From positions 1 through 40,462 of the forward strand of contig JAQVOH010000013.1 in the NCBI GenBank assembly GCA_028702695.1: a stretch of 40,462 nt of DNA, given 5' to 3'. The notes beneath the pieces were generated by a model. That model ran no database searches. It saw only the letters and a program-made list of their open reading frames with translations, and was not told the DNA's origin. Of this stretch, positions 19,158 through 27,207 are shown in pieces; the stretch's first letter is position 1, and each line of letters begins with the position of its first letter. This stretch comes from Desulfotomaculaceae bacterium. Lineage in GTDB: Bacteria; Bacillota; Desulfotomaculia; Desulfotomaculales; Pelotomaculaceae. Position numbers and translations under genes: made by a program.

Positions 19158-19280
19158 TGTCCACTACCTCCCTGTTATTGTATACAGGATTCTTTATTCA
19201 CTATACTACATTTTAAATAATAGGTACAGTAATGGACACTGAAATAAAAGACCTAAACAGGAAATATAAAAGCAAAATTG

Positions 19281-20018
19281 CTAGCCTTTACTCACTCGAA
19301 GCTTATCCAGCATAACCTGGCAGGCACTGTTTTCGAAGCGATCGTCCAGGGGCATTAGTTCTGGCTTTATGCCTCGCCTGGCCAGGGCCAGAGTAATCAA
19401 TTGATCGGTCAACCTGGCGTTCTTGGGCAACAGCGGGCCATGCAGGTAGGAACAGAATACATTTTTATAGCGGGCGCCCTCAAGCCCGTCCACACCGTTG
19501 TTGCCCCCCCCGGCCAGGATCCTGCCAAGTGGCTGGATATTCCCCAGGTAGGTCTGGCCGGAGTGGTTTTCAAAGCCGGCTATACTGAACTTCTTCCCGC
19601 CCATATTCACCTCGACCGCTACATTGCCGACCAGACGTTTGTCCCCGGCGCGGGTGTAAAAATCCAGTATGTCCAGACCTGGTATATTTTCGTGATCAAG
19701 TGTAAGGTAGTACTTCCCCAGCAGTTGGTAACCTCCGCATATGGCCAGTACCACCAGGCCGTCCTCGATTGCCGCCGCAAATTCGTCCCTGTGTTTAAGT
19801 AAATCAGCCGCGATGAGGTTTTGTTCCCGGTCCGATCCACCGCCCAGTAAGACAAAATCGTAATCTTTGAAATTAACTGGTTCCCCCAGGTTAATGGCCC
19901 GCACTGAAACGGGTATATTGCGCCAGCGGCAGCGCTGCACAAAGGTGATGATATTGCCCCGATCCCCGTAAAGGTTTAATAATTCAGGATATAAATGGCC
20001 CACCTGCAGCATAAGCAC
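19281..20018 (-). CDS. gatD: Lipid II isoglutaminyl synthase, glutamine amidotransferase subunit
   Basis: CobB/CobQ-type GATase: LLGGGSDREQNL, VLAICGGYQLLGKYY, SYLHGPLLPKN; overlaps murT. Confidence 0.93.
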   Translation of the reverse strand: MLMLQVGHLYPELLNLYGDRGNIITFVQRCRWRNIPVSVRAINLGEPVNFKDYDFVLLGGGSDREQNLIAADLLKHRDEFAAAIEDGLVVLAICGGYQLLGKYYLTLDHENIPGLDILDFYTRAGDKRLVGNVAVEVNMGGKKFSIAGFENHSGQTYLGNIQPLGRILAGGGNNGVDGLEGARYKNVFCSYLHGPLLPKNARLTDQLITLALARRGIKPELMPLDDRFENSACQVMLDKLRVSKG

Positions 20019-21387
20019 CCTCCTTGTCGACCAGGCTGTTTAGTATTTTGTGGACAGGCCACAGGGCTGTGTAAGTTGAAAAGAGGTAGACCATATCTGA
20101 GCGACTGTCCAGCACACTTCTAATGCCCCGCTCCATATCCTTGCAGACAACAATTCTATCCATAGGTATGCCGGCATATTTCAGGCGCAGGGCGATCTCT
20201 TCTCCCCTGCTACCGGAACAGATAAAGCCCGCCAAGTCGTTGTGGTCCTTGTTCAAAACCTCAAAATCAACATCCCACAGCCAGGAAATATCCCTTCCGT
20301 CCGCATCATTGTCGTTAATGGCAAAAAAGAGGCTTTTTGTTCCCTTCATACTGCGCAAATCTGCAAGGCCCTCGTTAAAACCGGTGGGGTTTTTGACCAG
20401 ACTCAAAAAGGCACTCCTGCCTTGATAGCTAAACCTCTCCAACCGGCCAAGCACCGGACGGTACTTGCGCAGGCTTTCCAGCATCAACGGGACGTCTACC
20501 CCGAAATGCAGGCCCACGGCAAAGGCCGCCATAGCATTATAAAGGTTATAAAGGCCCTGTACCTGCATGGTCAACTCGGCCTCCTGCTGGTCAAAATACA
20601 GGCGGCAGTTGGCAACACCGTCCCTTATGCGCGGCTCCCCAGCCTCAACCCTGGCTACTGGGCGGGCAAAATCGCAGCCGCTACAGCGGTACCGGCCTAG
20701 CTGCCCATAATGGTAAAATTCATAGCCCAGTGGTGAACCACAGAAAGGACAGTACTGTGCCTCCCTGGTCTGAGTGCTGGTACTTGCCGAGCGCTCGCTG
20801 CCGGACAATCCGTAAAACACCACAGGCAAACCGGCGTTTTTCTCAAACTGGGCAACCAGCGGGTCGTCTGCGTTTAGGATCAGGGTGGTATTTCTGTCAT
20901 TATTTTTTAGGGATTTGCGGATGACGCCGATGACTTTGTCAAGTTCCCAGTAACGATCCAACTGGTCACGGAAAAAATTGGTCAGAACCACGACCCCTGG
21001 AGTTAGTTCTTTTAAAACAATAGGCATGGTGGCTTCATCCACTTCCAGCACCGCATAGTCGCAGTCGATTTTGCCACTAAGCCCGGCTCTCTTGACAAAG
21101 CTGGTAGTAACCCCGGAGACCATGTTCGCCCCCTCCAGGTTGGCAATGTTCTGATAGCCGGCATCACGCAATATCCCGAAAATCATGTTGGAGGTGGTAG
21201 TTTTCCCATTGGTCCCGCTGACAACGATAATCTTCTTGCGGACCTGGGCGGCCAAATCACGCAGCGTGCCGGAATATATTTTGAGCGCAACCATACCGGG
21301 CAGTGAAGATCCTTTATGGCCTTGCCTCTTACTCAGCCAGGAGGCGACCCTCCCAGCCACAATGGCAGCGGACATCCTCAGGTTCAT
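19984..21387 (-). CDS. murT: Lipid II isoglutaminyl synthase, Mur ligase subunit MurT
   Basis: VVSGTNGKTTTSNM, zinc ribbon CPFCGSPLGYEFYHYGQLGRYRCSGC, C-terminal DUF1727. Confidence 0.95.
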   Translation of the reverse strand: MNLRMSAAIVAGRVASWLSKRQGHKGSSLPGMVALKIYSGTLRDLAAQVRKKIIVVSGTNGKTTTSNMIFGILRDAGYQNIANLEGANMVSGVTTSFVKRAGLSGKIDCDYAVLEVDEATMPIVLKELTPGVVVLTNFFRDQLDRYWELDKVIGVIRKSLKNNDRNTTLILNADDPLVAQFEKNAGLPVVFYGLSGSERSASTSTQTREAQYCPFCGSPLGYEFYHYGQLGRYRCSGCDFARPVARVEAGEPRIRDGVANCRLYFDQQEAELTMQVQGLYNLYNAMAAFAVGLHFGVDVPLMLESLRKYRPVLGRLERFSYQGRSAFLSLVKNPTGFNEGLADLRSMKGTKSLFFAINDNDADGRDISWLWDVDFEVLNKDHNDLAGFICSGSRGEEIALRLKYAGIPMDRIVVCKDMERGIRSVLDSRSDMVYLFSTYTALWPVHKILNSLVDKEGAYAAGGPFIS

Positions 21388-21405
21388 GCGTATACTTCCT
21401 TTAAA

Positions 21406-22365
21406 TTATTTTGATGAGGAAAGGCGGTACAAGGAGACCCCGTCCTGCACTTCATGGCTCACCTTGCCACGTGCTTCAAGGTAATCCATATAAGCTAAAA
21501 CCTCTGAAATTCCCAGCAAAATATCAAACCCTCTGATCCCGGGGTACATGATCCTCATCACCTGGTAGGTACTCAGGACAGCTCCCTCCAGGATGCCGGA
21601 GAAAACATCCATACGCTTATACCGATGGTCTAAAACCTTTGCAATAACCGCAGGGCAATCGCTAATATTCTCCCCATGTCCGGTTAAAATAAGACTTATA
21701 TCCATATCTTTCATTATATTCAACCCAGTCAAATATTGAGCCAGGGTCTGGACTCTTTGATTAGGATCTTCCGGCCGGGCCGCTATGAAGGGATTCGGGG
21801 TAATGTGCGCGAGGATGAAGTCCCCTGCTAGAAATATTTTACTTTCAGCGTCATAGAGACAGATATGTCCTGTTGAGTGGCCGGGCATATGCATAACCTG
21901 GAGTGCGCCACCGGTAAAGGCCAGGGTCTCTCCACCCTCAAGCAGGTTGACCCTAGTTAAGGGCAGTAACGGATTGGGCAGCGGGTCCCTGTCGTTGAGC
22001 ATTTCCTCCAGATCACTTGAGGGCACGCCGGCCTCAAGCAGGAAGGGCAGCCTTTCCGCGTGTTTGTCATAGCCAGGCGTGAGCTTTGGCTTTTCCAGCC
22101 TGTGCACATAAACTTGCACCCCCCACTGCTCGCTAAGCCAGCTGGCCAAGCCGCAATGGTCGGCGTGCCAGTGGGTAATGATTACCCGTTCAATCTCGTC
22201 AGGGCGAACACCTGCGTCTGAGAGACCGGCCAACAGGCCTTCGCGCCCCTCTGCAGATTCAGGCCCCGGGTCAACCAGGGTAAAAGGCCGGTTCATGATC
22301 AGGTAGCAGTTGACCGGACCAACCTGGTAAGGTGTTGGCACATAAATTTTACGAATATCAAGCAT
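21406..22365 (-). CDS. MBL-fold metallohydrolase
   Basis: THWHADHCGLASWL, MPGHSTGHICLY, AGDFIL, GHGENI. Confidence 0.93.
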   Translation of the reverse strand: MLDIRKIYVPTPYQVGPVNCYLIMNRPFTLVDPGPESAEGREGLLAGLSDAGVRPDEIERVIITHWHADHCGLASWLSEQWGVQVYVHRLEKPKLTPGYDKHAERLPFLLEAGVPSSDLEEMLNDRDPLPNPLLPLTRVNLLEGGETLAFTGGALQVMHMPGHSTGHICLYDAESKIFLAGDFILAHITPNPFIAARPEDPNQRVQTLAQYLTGLNIMKDMDISLILTGHGENISDCPAVIAKVLDHRYKRMDVFSGILEGAVLSTYQVMRIMYPGIRGFDILLGISEVLAYMDYLEARGKVSHEVQDGVSLYRLSSSK

Positions 22366-22419
22366 GTTTATCTCCTTTATTAAACCCTTATGTGGGTGCG
22401 AATATAAATGGTAAGCCTC

Positions 22420-22701
22420 CTAGCCAACGATACTGAAACCCTGATATTCACCTTTAAAATCCCCCCACTCTACTTGTACGCCACTGACTTGTGACGCTGA
22501 GGGACCTTGCCGGCTCCAGTCAATGAATTTCACAACCTTTTCCCTATTCCCTTCAATTACCGCTTCCACGGCCCCGTCCGGACGGTTTTTAACCCAACCG
22601 TTGATACCGAGAGCACGGGCCTCTTGCCTCGCCGTGACCCTGTAATATACTCCTTGAACCACGCCGGTTATAATTAGGTGGGCTCTTACCCTCTGAAGCA
22701 T
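22420..22701 (-). CDS. acyP: Acylphosphatase
   Basis: VQGVYYRVTARQEARALGINGWVKNRPDGAVEAVIEG. Confidence 0.96.
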   Translation of the reverse strand: MLQRVRAHLIITGVVQGVYYRVTARQEARALGINGWVKNRPDGAVEAVIEGNREKVVKFIDWSRQGPSASQVSGVQVEWGDFKGEYQGFSIVG

Positions 22702-22785
22702 TGCTCTCCCTCCAAGAACATAATGGGCTATATTTACTGGTTACCCATTATTTTGCAAATCAATCCAATTTATATACCATTATAC

Positions 22786-22819
22786 CAAAAAGACCGGTGA
22801 TTAAAAAAAAAATCACCGG
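22786..22819 (-). terminator. Intrinsic terminator-like hairpin in acyP/ldcA divergent region
   Basis: Minus strand CCGGTGATT-TTTTTTTT-AATCACCGG-TCTTTTT; perfect 9-bp stem. Confidence 0.7.
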
Positions 22820-22965
22820 CTATCTAATAATTTGAGAGCTGTGGATTATATTTGCACATCTCAGAGAAATGCTGGCTCTGGTAATTCATGGTTATTAGCA
22901 AACCACACTGATCGTTTCCGCTGTCGGAACATATATTAGAACAGGCATCAAAGTCATTAAAAACC

Positions 22966-23919
22966 GTGGTGAGAAAAACGCACGTGATAAAACCTTATGC
23001 GCTGGCGCCCGGCTCTACCCTGGGCATCATCGCCCCGGCAAGCCCCGCCTACGACCCCCTGGAAGTGGGACTTGGAAAAAGTTTACTGGAAGAGCTTGGC
23101 TTCCAGGTTGTGGTGGCCCCGCACGCCTTGAAGAAAAACCGGTACCTAGCCGGAACAGACGCAGAAAGAGTGTCCGACCTGAACTATATGTTCCTCAACC
23201 CCAACATAGACGGACTGCTCAGCTTGCGGGGAGGGTACGGTTGCATGAGACTGCTCTCTCAAATAGATTATCGCATCATCCGGCACAATCCTAAAATCCT
23301 GGTGGGTTACAGCGACATTACCGCTCTCCAGCTCGCTATCTGGAAGCGTACCGGGCTGGTGACTTTCTCCGGTCCCATGCTGGTATCAGATTTTGGCCGG
23401 GAAGCGGGGGAATATACACTTAAGCATTTTCACAAAGCCCTTACCAGTCCCTTTGCGCTGCACACCATCCCTCCGGCCCCGGACATCAAGAGCGAGGTGA
23501 TCAGGCCGGGCCGAGCCAGCGGTCGCCTTCTGGGCGGGAATCTCACCCTCATTGCAGCCACCCTGGGTACTCCTTACGAGATTGATACCCGCGGGACGAT
23601 CCTTTTCCTGGAAGATGTAGACGAACAGCCCTACCGTGTTGACCGGCTGCTTCAACAATTGCGTTTGGCCGGCAAATTTAGATCTGTCGCGGGGGTTGTT
23701 TTCGGTGAGTTTGTGGGGTGTGAGGCCGAGGAGGAGGCGAGTTCCTTTTCCCTGTTGGAAGTCATCAAGGACGCCATGAAGGAGCCCGCTGTGCCTTGTT
23801 ATTACGGGCTCGCTACCGGACATGGTGTCAACAAAGCCACCCTGCCGTTAGGGGTGAAAGCGGAAATCGATGCAGCCAAGTGCCTTTTGACCATCACCGA
23901 GCCGGCCACTATTATATAA
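22966..23919 (+). CDS. ldcA: LD-carboxypeptidase (muramoyltetrapeptide carboxypeptidase)
   Basis: GSTLGIIAPASP, LLSLRGGYGCMRLL, ILVGYSDITALQLAIW, GRLLGGNLTLIAATLGTP. Start may be GTG at 22966 or 22984. Confidence 0.93.
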   Translation: MVRKTHVIKPYALAPGSTLGIIAPASPAYDPLEVGLGKSLLEELGFQVVVAPHALKKNRYLAGTDAERVSDLNYMFLNPNIDGLLSLRGGYGCMRLLSQIDYRIIRHNPKILVGYSDITALQLAIWKRTGLVTFSGPMLVSDFGREAGEYTLKHFHKALTSPFALHTIPPAPDIKSEVIRPGRASGRLLGGNLTLIAATLGTPYEIDTRGTILFLEDVDEQPYRVDRLLQQLRLAGKFRSVAGVVFGEFVGCEAEEEASSFSLLEVIKDAMKEPAVPCYYGLATGHGVNKATLPLGVKAEIDAAKCLLTITEPATII

Positions 23920-23948
23920 GAATAGGTACCAGGTACCATGATTCTTTA

Positions 23949-24347
23949 TTAAAAAAATCTCCCTCTCCTGAACAATAATTCCCTGATCAACAATATAGAA
24001 ATCAAATCCCTTAAAAATATTCTTCCAACAAAAGGTCCACCAAATCCTGGTCCGACAAACCCAGGTCCTCCAAAACCTGGCCCGAAAAATTGGCGAGGCA
24101 TAGGTTGAACATCATCTCTAATTCCGAAGTTTATTACTACGTTATTATATATTTGGTCAGCCATTTGTTCGACAACTGCTCTACTTGGGGACGGGCACAT
24201 ATGAGTATTTGTAGGAACATCGTACATCTCACACATGCTTCTTACCATCGGATGCACACAATGATAAATATCCGGATACATAGACTCCAAAGCCTCTCCA
24301 CAGTTTGCAGAAATATTCATTTCATTCGGATATACCGTATCTGGCAT
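23949..24347 (-). CDS. Hypothetical protein with C-terminal Gly/Phe/Pro-rich segment
   Basis: 132 aa; GGGTGAG SD region; ...CGEALESMYPDIYHCVHPMVRSMCE... then FFGPGFGGPGFVGPGFGGPFVG and Arg/Phe-rich tail. Confidence 0.65.
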   Translation of the reverse strand: MPDTVYPNEMNISANCGEALESMYPDIYHCVHPMVRSMCEMYDVPTNTHMCPSPSRAVVEQMADQIYNNVVINFGIRDDVQPMPRQFFGPGFGGPGFVGPGFGGPFVGRIFLRDLISILLIRELLFRRGRFF

Positions 24348-24488
24348 AATGGACTCACCCTTTCAATACCTTTATAACCATCTTATGCCAATATGTGATC
24401 TTTGTTCCTTCCATGGGACAGTTAAGTCTGCCGGGATGATGAGTTTTTTGCTGGCCTATTAGATTTTTTAGTGACAATATGACGGTCC

Positions 24489-24494
24489 TATGAT
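24489..24494 (+). promoter_or_regulatory. -10-like element for iorA leader
   Basis: TATGAT just upstream of the 5' stem-loop; -35 poorly conserved. Confidence 0.4.
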
Positions 24495-24507
24495 AACATT
24501 TAGCTAG

Positions 24508-24527
24508 GTGGAAGGGGAGCCTTCCAC
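24508..24527 (+). promoter_or_regulatory. 5' stem-loop in iorA leader
   Basis: GTGGAAGG-GGAG-CCTTCCAC, perfect 8-bp stem with 4-nt loop at the predicted RNA 5' end. Confidence 0.7.
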
Positions 24528-24530
24528 GCG

Positions 24531-24605
24531 TAGCAGAGCTAGAATCGACAATTACATAATTGAGGTGAGTTGAGCATGAGCTGAGCCAGGACGAGTGGAG
24601 ACGAG
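24531..24605 (+). promoter_or_regulatory. Tandem (G/U)AG-triplet array, candidate TRAP-type binding site in iorA leader
   Basis: TAG CA GAG C TAG (24531-24542) then GAG-GT-GAG-TT-GAG-CAT-GAG-CT-GAG-CCAGGAC-GAG-TG-GAG-AC-GAG (24562-24605): 11 (G/U)AG triplets in total. Confidence 0.8.
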
Positions 24606-24627
24606 GGTGTTTTTTATTTGTCCAAAG

Positions 24628-24659
24628 ACCGGGCCACGCTGCCCGGTTTTACTTATTTT
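24628..24659 (+). terminator. Leader terminator (candidate attenuator) upstream of iorA
   Basis: ACCGGGC-CACGCT-GCCCGGT-TTTACTTATTTT; 161 nt before iorA start. Confidence 0.75.
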
Positions 24660-24820
24660 AAGGTATTCGCTATACAGAGGAATCCTTCGGCAGGTGTCGA
24701 ACCATATAAAAGTTTGCGGTTTTCAAGATTACATCCATCACATACAGAACTTAATGTTTCAACTCATGCAGATTTTGCCAAACATAGCAACCCAAGACCA
24801 TCAACTTAGGGGGAACAATC

Positions 24821-26614
24821 TTGACACTAAAACTCCTCATGGGCAATGAAGCAATCGCCTACGGCGCGGTAGAGGCGGGAGTTCAGGTAGCTAGTGCCTA
24901 TCCGGGCACACCCTCCTCGGAAATTCTGTCCACCCTGGCTGGCTTGGCCCTGGAAAAAGGTTTTTACGCCGAGTGGTCGGTTAACGAAAAAGTAGCCCTG
25001 GAAGTCGCTGCCGGCGCCGCCTACGCCGGAGCGCGGGCGCTGGCGGCCATGAAACAAGTCGGGCTGAACGTGGCCTCCGACCCGCTGATGAGCCTGGCCT
25101 ATATCGGTGTTAAAGGTGGACTGGTCTTGGTGGTGGCAGATGATCCCGGGCCACACAGCTCTCAGACCGAACAGGACACTCGCCTGTTTGCCCGGTTTGC
25201 CAAGCTGCCGGTCCTCGACCCGGCTACACCACGTGAAGCCAAAGAAATGACTAGGTACGCCTTTGAACTCTCAGAAAAACTGCTACTGCCGGTAATCCTG
25301 AGGCCAACCACACGGACCTGCCACGCCTGCCAGGACGTGGAGATACAGGATACCACCGCAGTGCCCCAGCCTGTTTCCGGTTTTCAAAGAAGTCCCAACT
25401 GGGTGATCTTTCCGAACCTATCCGCCCGTAAACACGTCTGGCTCAACGGTCAGCAGGAAGTCGCGCGGGAGAGCTTCGAGAACTCCCCTTTCAACCAGTT
25501 AACCATTAATGAACAATCTGACGTGGGGATTATTGCCTGCGGCGTTAGCTATAACTACGTGATGGAGGCGCTGCAACTGACAGGGCTGGAAGCTTCCGTC
25601 CTAAAAATCGGCACTCCCTATCCCCTACCCGCCGGTCCGGTCCTGCAGCTTTTACAGCATGCTAAAAAAATACTGGTAGTCGAAGAACAGGAACCGGTAG
25701 TGGAAGACCAGGTCATCGCCCTGGCCTGGAAAACTCGTTCTACCGCTCAGATTTCCGGCAAATACGACCGCCTGGTAGCACGTGAAGGCGAACTCAACGT
25801 CAATAAAGTCAGAGCCATCCTGGAAAATTTCTGTGGCCGGCAACCGCATTCTATTGAAGCGGCTGTCCCGCCGGAACTGCCGCTGCGCACACCCGTCCTC
25901 TGCGCGGGCTGTTCGCACCGGGCCTCCTTCTATATCCTTAAGGAAGCAGCGCGTGGTAAAGACACGTTATTTGCCGGTGATATAGGTTGCTACACTTTAG
26001 GCGCCATGCCTCCTTTGAACACCACAGACACCTGCCTGTGCATGGGCGCTAGCGTCAGTATTGCGGCAGGCTTGAGCCGCGTGGAACCGCACCGCCAACA
26101 GGTGGCCTTCCTGGGGGACTCTACTTTCTTCCACTCCGGGATACCTGGCCTGATCAACGCGGTACACAACGGCGCTAACATAACCCTGGTCATTCTGGAC
26201 AACAGTACCACGGCCATGACCGGACACCAGCCCCACCCCGGACTTAACCGCACTGCAATGGGTCCAACTGACCAGTCGATCAACATAGCGAGGATGGTTG
26301 AGGCCTGTGGTGTGGAGTTTGTGCGGGTGGCTGATCCCTTTGATCTAAAGGCAGCCTTGCAGGTGGCTAAAGACGCCCTAGCTTTTGCTGGGCCAGCAGT
26401 AGTAATTATGCAGCGTGAGTGTGTTGCACAGATAAATAAAGGTCGTCACCGCAGGATTAACCCTGATCTCTGCACTGAATGCGGAGCCTGCATTGATGAA
26501 CTGGGTTGCCCAGCCATCGGTAAACCGGCAGGTCAGCCGGAAATTCTGGAGAACTGCTTTGGTTGCGGCTTCTGCAACCAGGTCTGCCCCGTTGGGGCCA
26601 TCGAGGAGGTTTAG
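24821..26614 (+). CDS. iorA: Indolepyruvate:ferredoxin oxidoreductase, alpha subunit
   Basis: 597 aa; LLMGNEAIAYGAVEAGVQVASAYPGTPSSEI, AGCSHRASFY, GDIGCYTLG, C-terminal 2x[4Fe-4S] CTECGACIDELGCPA...CFGCGFCNQVCP. TTG start behind AGGGGG. Confidence 0.96.
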   Translation: MTLKLLMGNEAIAYGAVEAGVQVASAYPGTPSSEILSTLAGLALEKGFYAEWSVNEKVALEVAAGAAYAGARALAAMKQVGLNVASDPLMSLAYIGVKGGLVLVVADDPGPHSSQTEQDTRLFARFAKLPVLDPATPREAKEMTRYAFELSEKLLLPVILRPTTRTCHACQDVEIQDTTAVPQPVSGFQRSPNWVIFPNLSARKHVWLNGQQEVARESFENSPFNQLTINEQSDVGIIACGVSYNYVMEALQLTGLEASVLKIGTPYPLPAGPVLQLLQHAKKILVVEEQEPVVEDQVIALAWKTRSTAQISGKYDRLVAREGELNVNKVRAILENFCGRQPHSIEAAVPPELPLRTPVLCAGCSHRASFYILKEAARGKDTLFAGDIGCYTLGAMPPLNTTDTCLCMGASVSIAAGLSRVEPHRQQVAFLGDSTFFHSGIPGLINAVHNGANITLVILDNSTTAMTGHQPHPGLNRTAMGPTDQSINIARMVEACGVEFVRVADPFDLKAALQVAKDALAFAGPAVVIMQRECVAQINKGRHRRINPDLCTECGACIDELGCPAIGKPAGQPEILENCFGCGFCNQVCPVGAIEEV

Positions 26615-26616
26615 TT

Positions 26617-27207
26617 ATGAAGCTCGATATTGTTATCAGCGGCGTCGGCGGTCAGGGTTCCGTGCTGGCCTCCCGGGTGCTGGCCAGCGCAGGCATGGGC
26701 CTTGGACTGGACGTGCGCACCTCTGAAGTAATCGGCATGGCCCAGCGGGAAGGCTCAGTCACCAGCCAGGTACGGCTAGGCGAAAAGCTCTACGGAGCCA
26801 CCATCCCAGATCACGAGGCCGACATCTTGCTCGGCTTTGAACTGGCAGAAACCGTTAGAGCTGTGCCTAAGCTAAAACCGGGCGGCGCCATTATCGCCAG
26901 TGCATCTGCTATTGTACCGGTTTCGGTGCAGTTAGGCATATCCAGCTACGACCAGAAAGCCATGCAGCAGTACCTACGTGAACAACCCGGTCGGGTAGTT
27001 TTGCTTGACCTGGAGGAACTGGCTAAAAAAGCCGGTCACCCTAAAACCGGCAACGTCATTATCCTGGGAGCCCTGTCCACCCTGCCAGGCCTTCCTTTTG
27101 AACCAGAACAACTGCTGCAGGCCGTGCTGAGCTATATCCCCGAAAAGCTTCAGAATACCAACAAGCGCGCCTTTGAAGTCGGGCGCCAGTCCATGGAGGT
27201 GGCATAA
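26617..27207 (+). CDS. iorB: Indolepyruvate:ferredoxin oxidoreductase, beta subunit
   Basis: ORF 26563..27207; start MKLDIVISGVGGQGSVLASRVLA at 26617. Confidence 0.95.
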   Translation: MKLDIVISGVGGQGSVLASRVLASAGMGLGLDVRTSEVIGMAQREGSVTSQVRLGEKLYGATIPDHEADILLGFELAETVRAVPKLKPGGAIIASASAIVPVSVQLGISSYDQKAMQQYLREQPGRVVLLDLEELAKKAGHPKTGNVIILGALSTLPGLPFEPEQLLQAVLSYIPEKLQNTNKRAFEVGRQSMEVA

